Positions 37,523 through 46,932 are shown, numbered from the stretch's first letter. The stretch: DNA of 64,000 nt from an uncultured Geobacteraceae bacterium (GCA_903901875.1 CAIUSO010000114.1:22655-86654); one strand, 5' to 3'. Made by a program: numbers and translations. Notes: generated by a model from the sequence alone, not told the origin.

Positions 37523-37891
37523 TCAGGGGATAGCTTTTCGAATCCCCAAGGATACAGCTTTTGGCGTGACCGGGCAGACATACTCACAGGTACCGCAGCC
37601 GGTGCAAAAGCTTTCGTCCACCCTGATTCCCACACCGGGAATAACCAGAATGGCTTGATTGTCGCATCTATCAGAACAGGTAAAACAACCGCAACTACGA
37701 GCAAGGCAGCACTCATTGCGTGCTGCCGCAACCATATCAGGACGAGGCTCCGCCGGTTTGACTGGCTCCTGTGGCTTCACCGTTTCTGTCACTGCGAACG
37801 CTTTTTTTGATAACGTATCAGACAGATCGAGCACGCTCTTTCCCAACGTCATGAAGCCCTGACGAAAGAATTCTTTGCGACTCATACTCAT
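37523..37891 (-). CDS. Two-cluster 4Fe-4S ferredoxin of the nap operon (NapF-like)
   Basis: 122 residues. N-terminal SRKEFFRQG resembles a twin-arginine region with one Arg replaced; a Pro-rich linker follows. Two cluster sites: CLARSCGCFTCSDRC (about 63-77) and CTGCGTCEYVCP (about 96-107). NapF-type proteins carry four clusters and act in cofactor loading or electron supply to NapA; this short form has two. Start overlaps the napB stop by ATGA. With no napC, napG or napH here, it may be part of the electron route to NapAB (inference). Confidence 0.85.
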   Translation of the reverse strand: MSMSRKEFFRQGFMTLGKSVLDLSDTLSKKAFAVTETVKPQEPVKPAEPRPDMVAAARNECCLARSCGCFTCSDRCDNQAILVIPGVGIRVDESFCTGCGTCEYVCPVTPKAVSLGIRKAIP

Positions 37892-38208
37892 TTTCCGCTT
37901 ATTTTTTTCTGTTTCCTTGGTTTAACGGGCGGTACGTCGTTTAAATCACTGCGTATATGGCACTGAGTACAGTTTAGACGGGTCGGGTGCGGAGTGGTGG
38001 GAGCCCCGTTTAATCCGGTTCGGTGGCATGCCAGACAGGTTTCGCCCGTCGCATTATCCGCAATCCGGTGTGATATCATGGGCGGCATGTCCTCGGCATT
38101 TTTGGCGTCTGCAGCAAAATTTACTTCTTCATCGGCGCACGCAATAGGCGGCAACGCTACCACGGCGGTCAATGCCATCACGGTTACTAAACGGTGAAAT
38201 AGTTTCAT
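37888..38208 (-). CDS. napB: Periplasmic nitrate reductase dihaem cytochrome subunit
   Basis: 106 residues; ATG 38208 with AGGAGGG six bases ahead. Signal peptide (about 1-25), then PPMISHRI and two haem c sites, CLACH and CTQCH, in the NapB arrangement (TPHPTRLNCTQCH). The extra His residues are the likely distal ligands. NapB passes electrons to the 4Fe-4S cluster of NapA. Shorter than the usual NapB (about 130-150), mainly at the N-terminus. Lies 68 nt after napA. Confidence 0.9.
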   Translation of the reverse strand: MKLFHRLVTVMALTAVVALPPIACADEEVNFAADAKNAEDMPPMISHRIADNATGETCLACHRTGLNGAPTTPHPTRLNCTQCHIRSDLNDVPPVKPRKQKKISGK

Positions 38209-38276
38209 CTGATACCCTCCTGTACTCACCCTGGTATGCGTATAATTTAATTAAATATCGTCCCGTAGACAAACCG

Positions 38277-40589
38277 TTACGCTTTTTCTACTTTGACTGC
38301 ACACTTCTTGTAGTCAGGTTCGCCTGAGATCGGGCAGTACGCATCAATACAGAGCTCATTGATCAACTTTGTCTCGTCAAAGAAAGCCACAAAAATGTTC
38401 CCCTTCTCTGCTTTACCCCGTCCGTTCAAGTCTGCAGTCAGAATAATAGAACCACGACGTGAACTGATTTTGACTTTTTGAAGATGCTTGATGCCGAGTT
38501 TTTTCGCGTCGTCAGCATGCATCTCGCAGACGGCATTCGGATATGCACGCTTCAATTCGGGGACTCGACCGGTCATAGTGCCGGTGTGCCAATGTTCCAG
38601 CACGCGCCCCGTACAAAGCCAGAACGGGTACTGTTTGTCCGGTGATTCCGCCGCAGGCTCATACGGGCGGGCCCAGATGACCGCTTTATAATGGTCAGCC
38701 TTGTTTTTGTAAAACTTTATCCCTTCACCGGCCTTAACATACGGATCGTGCCCTTCCACATAGCGATATCTCGTTTCGTTGCCGTTCACAACCGGCCAAC
38801 GCAGGCCACGGGCCTTGGTGTATGCTTCATAGGGGGCCAGGTCTTTCCCCTGCCCCTCACCAAACTTTCGGTACTCTTCCCAGATCTCCTTCTCGGGATA
38901 TGTGTAGGGAAACAGATTACCATGCCCTAACCGTCTGGCCAGCTCCATGGTCTGCCACAGATCGTTACGGGCCTCACCAGGTGGCTCGACCTGTTTGAAC
39001 CATTGCTGGGTGCGGCGCTCGGCGTTTCCAAACACCCCTTCTTTTTCCACCCATCCAGCCGAAGGCAGGATCACGTCGGCCAGCTCGGTAGATCGGGTCG
39101 GATAAATGTCGGAGACAACCACAAAACGGCCATCTCCTTTACGGGCCCCTTTTCGGTAGCGGTTGAGGTTGGGCATGGACTGGAAGGGGTTGGTCACCTG
39201 GATCCAAACCACCTTGATATCGCCACGATCCAGGGCGCGGAACATCTCGGTGGCGTTATAAGTCGGCTTGGCAGGGATTTTTTTCGGGTCTACTCCCCAT
39301 ATTTTAGCCGCTTTTTCACGGTGTTCCGGATTTGTGACCACCATGTCGGCCGGCAGACGGTGAGTAAAGGTGCCGACTTCCCGGGCGGTACCACACGCTG
39401 AGGGCTGTCCAGTCAGTGACAGGGGATTTTCCCCTGGCCGGCAGATTTTACCGGTCAACAGGTGCAAATTATAGGCAAGGTTGTTGGCCCAGGTGCCACG
39501 GGTATGCTGATTGAACCCCATGGTCCAGAGAGAATTCACCTTCCGGCTTTTGTCGGCATACAAGTGGGCCAGTTCGACTATTTTGGCAGCCGGAACCCCC
39601 GAAAGCGTTGCAACATATTCAGGAGTGTAGGGTTTGAGGAAATCTTTGTAATCTTCAAAGGTAATCAATTTTGCTTCATCGATAAATTTGAATTTATCCT
39701 CCAGACCATAGCCGATATTTTCCTTGCCACGCTTGAAAACCACATGATTTTTAAGAAAAGTTTCATCGTGCAGATTGTCTCGGATAATCACATGTGCCAG
39801 ACCGTTCATGATTGCCAGATCGGTCTGGGGTTTAAATTTTATGTACTGGTCTGCCATCTGGGAGGTGCGGGTGCGCCGGGTTCCAAAATCAATGATCTTC
39901 ACATTCGGGTTCTTGAGGCGGTTATCAATCATCCGTGAAAAAAGGATCGGATGACATTCGGCCATGTTTGCTCCCCAGAGAAAAAAGGTGTCACCCAGGT
40001 CAAGGTCATCATAGCATCCCATTGGCTCATCACTGGCGAAGGTCGTCATAAATCCGGTTACGGCAGAAGCCATGCAGAGGCGGGCGTTCGGTTCAATGTT
40101 ATTGGTGCCGATCCCTCCCTTAAACAGCTTGAGAGCAGCATATCCTTCAAAAACCGTCCACTGGCCGGAGCCGTAGATTGCCACGGAATCAGGGCCATAG
40201 GTGTCGATGGCACCCTTGAATTTACTGGCGATCAAGGTCATTGCCTCATCCCAGGAAGCTTCTACCATCTTGTCACCCTTGCGGATCAATGGCTTGGTCA
40301 AGCGGTCTTTGCCGTAGAGGATCTTGGAGAGGAAGTACCCCTTGATACAGTTCAATCCCTTATTTACCGGTGCCTGAGGGTCACCCTTCGTCGCAACGAT
40401 TTTGCCCTCCTTGACACCTACCAGCACACCACAGCCGGTACCACAGAATCGGCAGGGTGCTTTGCCCCACGTGATGCCAGCTTCAGCGGCCTCAGCCTCT
40501 TTTGAATACAATAACGGCGCACCTGCCGCTGCACATGCTGCAGCTGCAGCACTGGCTTTCAGAAAATCACGTCGGGAAAGCTCCATCAT
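38277..40589 (-). CDS. napA: Periplasmic nitrate reductase catalytic subunit
   Basis: 770 residues. Reduces nitrate to nitrite at a Mo-bis-MGD centre in the periplasm. Twin-arginine signal SRRDFLKASAAAAA (about 5-18); 4Fe-4S ligands CRFCGTGC and NCIKGY; molybdenum ligand Cys172 in NARLCMASAV; further MGD-binding segments along the chain. Two adjacent ATGs follow GAGGAGGAG; either may be used. Its Mo supply could come from the oxyanion transporter at 43-45.6 kb (which looks tungstate-type). Upstream napD gives the signal-peptide chaperone. Confidence 0.95.
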   Translation of the reverse strand: MMELSRRDFLKASAAAAACAAAGAPLLYSKEAEAAEAGITWGKAPCRFCGTGCGVLVGVKEGKIVATKGDPQAPVNKGLNCIKGYFLSKILYGKDRLTKPLIRKGDKMVEASWDEAMTLIASKFKGAIDTYGPDSVAIYGSGQWTVFEGYAALKLFKGGIGTNNIEPNARLCMASAVTGFMTTFASDEPMGCYDDLDLGDTFFLWGANMAECHPILFSRMIDNRLKNPNVKIIDFGTRRTRTSQMADQYIKFKPQTDLAIMNGLAHVIIRDNLHDETFLKNHVVFKRGKENIGYGLEDKFKFIDEAKLITFEDYKDFLKPYTPEYVATLSGVPAAKIVELAHLYADKSRKVNSLWTMGFNQHTRGTWANNLAYNLHLLTGKICRPGENPLSLTGQPSACGTAREVGTFTHRLPADMVVTNPEHREKAAKIWGVDPKKIPAKPTYNATEMFRALDRGDIKVVWIQVTNPFQSMPNLNRYRKGARKGDGRFVVVSDIYPTRSTELADVILPSAGWVEKEGVFGNAERRTQQWFKQVEPPGEARNDLWQTMELARRLGHGNLFPYTYPEKEIWEEYRKFGEGQGKDLAPYEAYTKARGLRWPVVNGNETRYRYVEGHDPYVKAGEGIKFYKNKADHYKAVIWARPYEPAAESPDKQYPFWLCTGRVLEHWHTGTMTGRVPELKRAYPNAVCEMHADDAKKLGIKHLQKVKISSRRGSIILTADLNGRGKAEKGNIFVAFFDETKLINELCIDAYCPISGEPDYKKCAVKVEKA

Positions 40590-40646
40590 CTCCTCCTCTA
40601 TCCTGTCGTCTTGATACGAAAAAAGTGGCTACACGGGCCACTTTTG

Positions 40647-40880
40647 CTAAATGTCTTCAAAATTATGATAAGCCAGCCGTACTGAAACGACATTTTTTAC
40701 ATCGTGGAGAGCGGAGACAAGATCAACTTCATTAGTAATATCATCAGCTTCGATAACAGCAACTATTTGATCGTGAGGAAGTACGCCATGTATTTCAATC
40801 CCTTCAAACTCTGCAATTTGTGATGCAACAGAGTCGGCTTTTCCTTCAAGGCATTGCACAACAACACTTGATACCGGCAT
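40647..40880 (-). CDS. napD: NapD chaperone for NapA maturation
   Basis: 77 residues with the ferredoxin-like NapD fold: SSVVVQCLEGKAD at the start, GIEIHGVLPHDQIVAVIEAD, and a short helix with VVSVRLAYHNFED. NapD binds the NapA Tat signal and holds back export until the Mo cofactor is inserted. First gene of the nap operon, 57 nt before napA. An FNR-type palindrome and a -10 box lie upstream. Confidence 0.92.
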   Translation of the reverse strand: MPVSSVVVQCLEGKADSVASQIAEFEGIEIHGVLPHDQIVAVIEADDITNEVDLVSALHDVKNVVSVRLAYHNFEDI

Positions 40881-40964
40881 ACAGTCACCTTATCTGACTT
40901 TAATTACAAATATGAGAGAAAATTCTCTCTGCATCTTTTGTATTGGAACTTCTGACGAATTAAC

Positions 40965-41005
40965 GTTATAGCACTACGGTTCTGAATTAAATTGACGAAA
41001 GTCAA
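40965..41005 (-). promoter_or_regulatory. FNR/HcpR-type activator site and -10 box of the nap operon
   Basis: TTGACGAAAGTCAA (40992-41005) is a perfect TTGAC-N4-GTCAA palindrome of the CRP/FNR class. On the minus strand TATAAC (40965-40970) can be the -10, placing the site centre about 41 bp upstream of the start near 40958, the classical class II activator position. No good -35 is present, as expected for such promoters. The rest of this 280-nt gap shows nothing else. Confidence 0.7.
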
Positions 41006-41160
41006 ATATCATTAGATTAAAATCTGCAGAAAAAGTTTAAAGAAAGCACCATAGCTGCGCATCATATGAGCTCAGTATTCTATTGCTAATCAAGCAGTAG
41101 TGGCGCAGTGTCATTCACACTTACACACCAATGTCCTGTACATGGCATTAAGGAGCTGAC

Positions 41161-42597
41161 ATGAAAATAGTGCTGACCGGTGCCACAGGTTACATCGGCA
41201 AACGACTTCTGCCACGGTTGATCGCTGAAGGGCATGAAGTGATCTGCTGCGTCAGGGATAGCAGCCGGTTTACCGCGCCGCCCGGTATGGAGGGGCGTGT
41301 ACAGGCCGTGGAGGTGGATTTTCTCGACCGCCCGACTCTGGCCGCCATTCCTGATGGTATCGATTGTGCCTATTACCTGGTCCATTCCATGTCATCTTCC
41401 CAGGAATTCAGCGAGATGGAAGCAGCCTCTGCGACCAACTTCCGCGACCGAATGGATGCCTTGAACGTGGGTCAGGTCGTCTACCTGAGCGGCATTGCCA
41501 ATCAGGAAACCCTCTCCCGACATCTGGCCTCACGGAAACATGTGGAAGAAATTCTGTCTTCCGGGGGATTCAGCCTGACAACCTTGCGGGCCGGAATCAT
41601 CGTTGGCTCGGGCAGCGCCTCCTTTGAAATAATCAGGGATCTGGTGGAAAAACTGCCGTTCATGATAGCACCAGCCTGGCTGGAAACCCGTTGCCAGCCG
41701 ATCGGCATCAGCGATGTCATTGAACTCCTCCTGCGCTGTCTCAAGAACGAGGCGACCTACCACCGCAGCTTTGATATCGGTGGGCCGGATATCATGACCT
41801 ACAAAGAGATGCTCCTTGGCTATGCGGCGGCTCGCGGGCTGAAAAGAGCCATAGTGACGGTTCCGGTCATGACGCCGCGACTCTCTTCCTACTGGCTGTA
41901 TTTTGTCACTTCGACCTCCTTCACCCTGGCTCAAAATCTGGTGAACAGTATGAAGGTTGAAGTTGTCTGCCGGGATAATGAAATCATGCAGCTACTCGAT
42001 CTCCACCCGAGAAATTTCGCCGCAACCATACGGGCAGCTTTTGAGGCAATAGAGCAGAACACCCTGCTTTCAAGCTGGAAAGACAGCATGGTCAGCGGCA
42101 CCTTGAAGATTCACCTCTCCGACTTTGTCCAGGTTCCTGAGTTCGGCTGCCTGCTCGACCAACGATCGTTACCAGTTGCCGATCCCGATGCTGTTCTGGA
42201 ACGGATATGGCAGATCGGAGGGGAGAGGGGATGGTACTATCTGAACTGGCTCTGGCGTCTTCGGGGAGTTTTTGACAAGGTTTTCGGTGGCGTCGGTCTC
42301 AGGCGGGGCAGGACCAGTCCGGTAACCCTGCATACCGGAGAAGCCCTCGATTTCTGGCGTGTACTACTGGCAGACAGAGCAGGGCGCCGGTTGTTACTCT
42401 TTGCTGAAATGAAACTGCCCGGTGAGGCGTGGCTCGAATTCAGGATAGATGAGAAAAACATCCTCCATCAGACCGCCACCTTCCGCCCACGGGGACTCTG
42501 GGGGAGACTCTACTGGTACGCCCTGGTGCCGGCGCATCACTTCATTTTTGGTGGGATGATCCGGCGTATCGCCGGTGTCTCTACAATCGTTACCTGA
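41161..42597 (+). CDS. NAD(P)-binding SDR-like protein with DUF2867 domain
   Basis: 478 residues. N-terminal Rossmann domain with TGATGYIGKRLL (6-17) and an atypical SDR core (YLSGIANQETLSRHL) to about 290; the C-terminal third is a DUF2867/START-like segment ending in a hydrophobic AHHFIFGGMIRRIAG. Proteins of this kind are annotated as NAD-dependent epimerase-like; the substrate is unknown. AAGGAG precedes the ATG. Divergent from napD, alone in its operon. Confidence 0.88.
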   Translation: MKIVLTGATGYIGKRLLPRLIAEGHEVICCVRDSSRFTAPPGMEGRVQAVEVDFLDRPTLAAIPDGIDCAYYLVHSMSSSQEFSEMEAASATNFRDRMDALNVGQVVYLSGIANQETLSRHLASRKHVEEILSSGGFSLTTLRAGIIVGSGSASFEIIRDLVEKLPFMIAPAWLETRCQPIGISDVIELLLRCLKNEATYHRSFDIGGPDIMTYKEMLLGYAAARGLKRAIVTVPVMTPRLSSYWLYFVTSTSFTLAQNLVNSMKVEVVCRDNEIMQLLDLHPRNFAATIRAAFEAIEQNTLLSSWKDSMVSGTLKIHLSDFVQVPEFGCLLDQRSLPVADPDAVLERIWQIGGERGWYYLNWLWRLRGVFDKVFGGVGLRRGRTSPVTLHTGEALDFWRVLLADRAGRRLLLFAEMKLPGEAWLEFRIDEKNILHQTATFRPRGLWGRLYWYALVPAHHFIFGGMIRRIAGVSTIVT

Positions 42598-42675
42598 TGG
42601 CCAGAAATATCCTCTCTTTTTTCATGTTCCTGTTAACTATGGAGGCATAGGCACGATGGTGCGCGGTTGCGACGA

Positions 42676-42695
42676 GGGCGTATGGCCATACGCCC
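42676..42695. repeat. 20-bp perfect palindrome
   Basis: GGGCGTATGGCCATACGCCC, flanked by GAC and CTAC, touches the stop of the DUF4124 gene. It resembles dispersed palindromes of the kind gtagGGGCG...CGCCCCtac found in many genomes and may end transcription of the minus-strand operon. Confidence 0.6.
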
Positions 42696-43289
42696 CTACT
42701 CGGCCTGTTTTTTGATCATGTCGCTCCGATTATCAATCATTTTTTGCGACAGATGACTCGCCGCCTTAACCTGTTCGATCACCGCAGTAAACCGCTCTGC
42801 GTTAGCCTTGAAAAGATAGGTACCCAGAGCGGCAACCAGGGCGAATTTGATGATGAGCGCCACTTGGCGGGGCATGAAGGTGACAAGCTTTCCCACCAGT
42901 ATAAACCCCGCAATGGCAAGAACCACGGCACCGGCAATCTTCAGCTGTTCCCGATGGAGCTCCAGCCAACTTCCCCCCCCTTCCGGTGGTGCAGTGGTTT
43001 CGCCATGGCCAGGCGGCTGTTCCGCTGACAGACTTCGGGGGGAAGAATCGGCAGGAATCGATTTGGTCTGTTTCCCTTTCCTCTGCCCGCCATAGGAAGG
43101 AGCGCGGGTATCCGTTCCCTGGGTGGTGACGACCGTAACCGACGAGTGATACTGCTCCGGAATATTCATGTAATCACCGGTCACATAGGCCTTCCCCGTC
43201 TCATCCTGATAGCGGTACAGGGCCGCCGAAACGAGAACCGGCACCAACAGGAGCGATACAACCGCTAACAACCCGATAAAACGCTTCAT
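42696..43289 (-). CDS. DUF4124-type exported membrane protein
   Basis: 197 residues. Signal peptide (about 1-22) followed by the DUF4124 pattern ALYRYQDETGKAYVTGDY, where such domains bind or face the periplasm. A low-complexity Pro/Ser/Gly linker (about 60-105) leads to two membrane helices (about 115-135 and 140-160) and a polar tail. Function unknown. It starts 25 nt after tupC and is probably co-transcribed, though unrelated in sequence to transporters. Confidence 0.75.
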   Translation of the reverse strand: MKRFIGLLAVVSLLLVPVLVSAALYRYQDETGKAYVTGDYMNIPEQYHSSVTVVTTQGTDTRAPSYGGQRKGKQTKSIPADSSPRSLSAEQPPGHGETTAPPEGGGSWLELHREQLKIAGAVVLAIAGFILVGKLVTFMPRQVALIIKFALVAALGTYLFKANAERFTAVIEQVKAASHLSQKMIDNRSDMIKKQAE

Positions 43290-43314
43290 TTACTCCCTCC
43301 CCTTGAGAAAACCA

Positions 43315-44058
43315 TCATTTTTTTTGTATCCCTTCAGAACCGGTGGTTCTCCGAAACGCAGCCACAAAGGCATTGGCCGGCTTCGCCATAACCTCCTTCG
43401 GGGTACCCTCCTGAATAATTGTGCCCCCGTCCAGAACCACCAACCGGTCAACCACATGAAACGCTTCGATCCGGTCATGGGTCGCAATAATTGCGCCGGT
43501 CCCGGACTCGTGGAGAATGCGCCCCAGGTCTTCGGCAAGCACGATTCTGGTGGGAAGATCGAGACTCGAAAAGGGTTCATCCAGTAGCAGCAGCTCGGGG
43601 CGCACCGCAAAGGCCCGTGCCAGACTGACCCGCTGCGCTTCTCCCCCCGAGAGCTTACGGGCCGATCGACCGGCCAGATGGCCGACTTTGAACAGCTCCA
43701 GACTGTCCCGTGCCTGGTCCCTCGCTTCCCCCCGGCTCGCACCCCGGATTCGCAGCCCTTCGGCCACGTTATCAATGACCGTCGTATCGAACAGCAACGG
43801 TTCCTGAAACACCATGGCGATCTGGCGTCGATAGGCGGTTTCCCCTTTTTTCTGGACAACATCCCCCTTAAACAGTACAGCTCCGCTCTGCCGAGGAAGC
43901 AGACAGGCCAGTCCCAGCAGCAGGGTAGACTTGCCGGCACCATTGGGGCCGATAACCGCCACCTTCTCCTCACCGGACACGACAAAGGAGGGAATGTCCA
44001 GCACCCCCACCCCCCCCCGGCTTATTTTCAGCTGTCGAGCCTCCAGCAGTGCAGTCAT
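43315..44058 (-). CDS. tupC: Tungstate/oxyanion ABC transporter ATPase
   Basis: 247 residues. Walker A GPNGAGKST (38-46), Q-loop VFQEP, signature LSGGEAQR, Walker B LLLLDEPF, switch His in ATHD. Energises uptake with the permease and binding protein upstream; the ATG overlaps the permease stop. A competing reading frame at 43290-43985 has no such motifs. Confidence 0.92.
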   Translation of the reverse strand: MTALLEARQLKISRGGVGVLDIPSFVVSGEEKVAVIGPNGAGKSTLLLGLACLLPRQSGAVLFKGDVVQKKGETAYRRQIAMVFQEPLLFDTTVIDNVAEGLRIRGASRGEARDQARDSLELFKVGHLAGRSARKLSGGEAQRVSLARAFAVRPELLLLDEPFSSLDLPTRIVLAEDLGRILHESGTGAIIATHDRIEAFHVVDRLVVLDGGTIIQEGTPKEVMAKPANAFVAAFRRTTGSEGIQKK

Positions 44059-44753
44059 CGGGGACGCTCCCGCTGCTGGATAACGGTCAGCAGATAGTTG
44101 ACCACAAACGCCAGCAGCAACAGGATAATGGAGAGGGCAATGGCCACATCAAAATTCCCCTTGCCGGTTTCCATCACGGTGGCCGTGGTCAAGACCCTGG
44201 TCTGACCTTTGATATTCCCCCCCACCATGATCGATGCCCCGACCTCCGAGATCACCCCCCCGAACCCGGCCATCACTGCGGCAAGCAGCGGCAGCCTGGC
44301 TTCCCGCACCAGAATCCACACCATCTGGAGTCGGGTGGCACCCAGTGCCAGTACCTGAAGTTTCATGGTGGCAGGAAGATTCTGAATGGACGCCATGGTG
44401 ATTCCGGTAACAATCGGCGTGGCGATAACCGCCTGCGCCAGTACCATTGCCGCCGGCGTATAGAGGATCTCCAGAAAACCGAGGGGACCGTTGCGCCAAA
44501 GGAAAATAGTCACAAACAACCCCACCACCACCGGCGGCAGCCCCATGCCGGTATTCACCGTACTGACCACCAGCCGCCGCCCCGGAAAACGGCTCAGGGC
44601 CAGCAGGGTGCCGATCGGCAAACCCAGCACCAAACTTACCAGAGTGGCCCCACAGGACACCTTGAGAGAAAGCAGGGTTATGGCCAGCACCTCGCCATCA
44701 AGGGAGACCATCAGGCGGAGTGCCTGCGTTATGCCTTCACACAACACCTCCAT
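44055..44753 (-). CDS. tupB: Tungstate/oxyanion ABC transporter permease
   Basis: 232 residues, five to six membrane helices, and an EAA-like cytoplasmic loop (ALGATRLQMVWILVREARLP, about 137-156). The family moves tungstate or molybdate delivered by TupA. Its GTG/ATG start overlaps the tupA stop. Confidence 0.92.
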   Translation of the reverse strand: MEVLCEGITQALRLMVSLDGEVLAITLLSLKVSCGATLVSLVLGLPIGTLLALSRFPGRRLVVSTVNTGMGLPPVVVGLFVTIFLWRNGPLGFLEILYTPAAMVLAQAVIATPIVTGITMASIQNLPATMKLQVLALGATRLQMVWILVREARLPLLAAVMAGFGGVISEVGASIMVGGNIKGQTRVLTTATVMETGKGNFDVAIALSIILLLLAFVVNYLLTVIQQRERPR

Positions 44754-45586
44754 CAGATCCCCAGTGAAGCGGGATTCTTTCCGGCATCGGGGATAAAGAG
44801 AGGTACCCCGAATTTGTCCACACCAAAACGTTTGATCAGCTCCTGGGTTTTCGGCGCGACCATGAAATCGGCAAATGCCTGCCCCCCCGATCCGTTGACC
44901 CGTGAATGCTTACCGACTGCAAGCTCGATGACGTGGTAGATATTGAGCAACCCATTGTCTCCTTCCACCAGAATCACCAGCCCGAGCCGTTTTTTCAGTG
45001 CCAAATAGGTTGCCCGGTCTGTCAGGGCATAGCCTTTTTTCTCGGCGGCAACCTCCAGTGTCTGTCCCATGCCGAGACCGGTCTGCTGGTACCACCTCTC
45101 CCGTTCCGGTGTCACACCGGCCCCCTTCCAGAGTCCCATCTCCTTGGCATGGGTGCCGGAGTTATCCCCCCGGGAAAGAAACAGCCCCTGTGTTCGGGCA
45201 ATCCGCCCCATGGCCTCCCGGGCCGACACCCCCTTAATACGGGCCGGGTCAGCAAGCGGACCCACCAGCACAAAATCGTTATGCATCACCAGCCGCCGCC
45301 GGGAACCACAGCCATCAGCCATGAATTTATTCTCTGCGGCCGGAGAATGGACCAGCAGCACGTCGGCTTCCCCCCGTTCCCCCATTTTCATCGCCTGTCC
45401 CGAACCGACCGCAATGGTTTTCACCTGGTAGCCGCTCTCCTTTTCAAACTGCGGTACCAGCAGGTCAAGGAGGCCAGAGTCCTGGGTACTGGTAGTGGTG
45501 GCAAGAACAACTGTTTTTGCACCACCCCACGCCGAATATGCCGATATCATCACCATCACCAGGCTAAGAGCGAGCCATCGTTTCAT
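44753..45586 (-). CDS. tupA: Tungstate/oxyanion-binding periplasmic protein
   Basis: 277 residues. Signal peptide (about 1-22), then the TupA ligand motif TTTSTQDSGLLD and VHSPAAE, whose Ser/Thr hydroxyls hold the oxyanion. TupA proteins prefer tungstate to molybdate with very high affinity. A molybdoenzyme (NapA) lies 4 kb away, so the organism may use the system for Mo, for W enzymes elsewhere, or both. First gene of tupABC-DUF4124. Confidence 0.92.
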   Translation of the reverse strand: MKRWLALSLVMVMISAYSAWGGAKTVVLATTTSTQDSGLLDLLVPQFEKESGYQVKTIAVGSGQAMKMGERGEADVLLVHSPAAENKFMADGCGSRRRLVMHNDFVLVGPLADPARIKGVSAREAMGRIARTQGLFLSRGDNSGTHAKEMGLWKGAGVTPERERWYQQTGLGMGQTLEVAAEKKGYALTDRATYLALKKRLGLVILVEGDNGLLNIYHVIELAVGKHSRVNGSGGQAFADFMVAPKTQELIKRFGVDKFGVPLFIPDAGKNPASLGI

Positions 45587-45635
45587 CCTTACCCCCCTTG
45601 ATTACACTTAAATTTACGTCTCTATACAGCACCGC

Positions 45636-45664
45636 ACTATAACTCCTGAACGACCGGGTGACAA
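45636..45664 (-). promoter_or_regulatory. Sigma70 promoter of tupABC
   Basis: Minus strand TTGTCA (45659-45664), 17-nt spacer, TATAGT (45636-45641). Start near 45629, about 43 nt before the tupA ATG. No Moco/Tuco riboswitch consensus is seen in this short leader. Confidence 0.65.
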
Positions 45665-45791
45665 GGGTGAACTAAAACTGCCACTCTTTTACCCGGCTTA
45701 TCCACATCACACTTGACATCGGAAAGAGTGAATCGTACTCTAATGGTGTTACTATTTTATACTTCATGCCACTCCCAAGGAAATACCCTCC

Positions 45792-46808
45792 ATGCACATG
45801 GCAGATGCCTTACTTTCTCCGACGGTCGGTTGTACCATGTGGGGCATTTCTGCCACGGCCATTGTCTACTGTTCAAAAAAGCTTCGGGCGGCAGCTTCAG
45901 ATTCCATGGCACCACTCATGGGGGTGCTGGGAGCCTTCATCTTTGCTGCCCAGATGATTAACTTCACCATTCCGATGACCGGTTCCAGCGGCCATCTGGG
46001 GGGGGGACTCCTGCTTGCCATACTGCTGGGCCCGGAAGCAGCCTTTCTGACCATCGCCTCCGTACTGGTGATCCAGGCTTTTTTCTTTGCTGACGGAGGG
46101 CTGTTGGCCCTCGGCTGCAATATGTTCAACCTCGGATTTTTTCCGGCATTCATCGTCTACCCGCTGATTTATCGGAAATATATCGGCCAAGCCCCTTCAC
46201 CGGCGAGAATTTCAACTATTTCCCTCCTGTCTGCCATCATCGGCCTGCAGTTGGGTGCTGCTGCGGTGGTGGTGGAAACGGTGGCATCGGGCATTACAGC
46301 CCTCCCTTTTACGGCATTTGCCGTTGTCATGCAGCCAATCCATCTGGCCATCGGCATCGTTGAGGGGGTAGTCACCGCCTCTATTATCACCTTCATTGCA
46401 CAGGCCCGCCCTGAAATAATCCGGAGCAGCCTCACTTCTCCGCAAAAACCTGGCCGGTCGCTCCGTCCACTGTTGCTGTCCCTGCTGGTGGTGGCACTTC
46501 TGGCCGGCGGCGTGGTATCCCGGTTCGCCTCACGGCTGCCCGATGGCCTGGAGTGGTCGGTTGCCACCGTAACCGGCGGACAGGAACCGGCAGCACCCGG
46601 CCATGGCGTCCACACGACACTGGCCACGCTTCAGCAGAAATGCGCCATTCTCCCGGACTACTCATTCAAGGGGGGGACATCGCCCCGCACAATCGGGTCA
46701 GGAAGCGGTAGCGCACCCAGTATCTCCGGACTAGCCGGAGGTGCCGCCGCACTGCTGCTGTCGTTTTCACTCCCCTTCCTGCTCACGCGGAGAAAACGGC
46801 AGCCATAA
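45792..46808 (+). CDS. Fused CbiM-PDGLE metal transporter subunit (NikMN-like)
   Basis: 338 residues. The N-terminus MHMADALLS is the metal-binding start of the CbiM/NikM family (His2 and the free amino group bind Co or Ni). About seven membrane helices (1-215) with GGGLLLAILLGPEAAF form the substrate-binding unit; a C-terminal segment with LPDGLEWS (about 250) is the PDGLE/CbiN-type partner, fused in one chain. No CbiQ or CbiO gene directly follows, so it must borrow the energising module, most simply that of the cbiMNQO operon 1.1 kb downstream (inference). Ni or Co specificity cannot be told. TTGACA at 45713 has no good -10 partner. Confidence 0.88.
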   Translation: MHMADALLSPTVGCTMWGISATAIVYCSKKLRAAASDSMAPLMGVLGAFIFAAQMINFTIPMTGSSGHLGGGLLLAILLGPEAAFLTIASVLVIQAFFFADGGLLALGCNMFNLGFFPAFIVYPLIYRKYIGQAPSPARISTISLLSAIIGLQLGAAAVVVETVASGITALPFTAFAVVMQPIHLAIGIVEGVVTASIITFIAQARPEIIRSSLTSPQKPGRSLRPLLLSLLVVALLAGGVVSRFASRLPDGLEWSVATVTGGQEPAAPGHGVHTTLATLQQKCAILPDYSFKGGTSPRTIGSGSGSAPSISGLAGGAAALLLSFSLPFLLTRRKRQP

Positions 46809-46932
46809 ACGTCGAGGAAACAGCCGGATAGGACACATTTTCCAAGCACAATCCTCCTTGACAGGAGCCGGGGGCCATGCTATCACTGCAATGAGCATGG
46901 ATTTGCTGCTATACAATCAACTGAATATTCGA

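Noticed and set aside
43290..43985. 231-codon frame on minus
   Set aside because: Out of frame with tupC, which has all ABC motifs in 43315-44058.
45713..45760. Sigma70 promoter for the fused CbiM gene
   Set aside because: TTGACA is perfect but the hexamer at 17 nt (TACTCT) matches only three of six; left as unproven.
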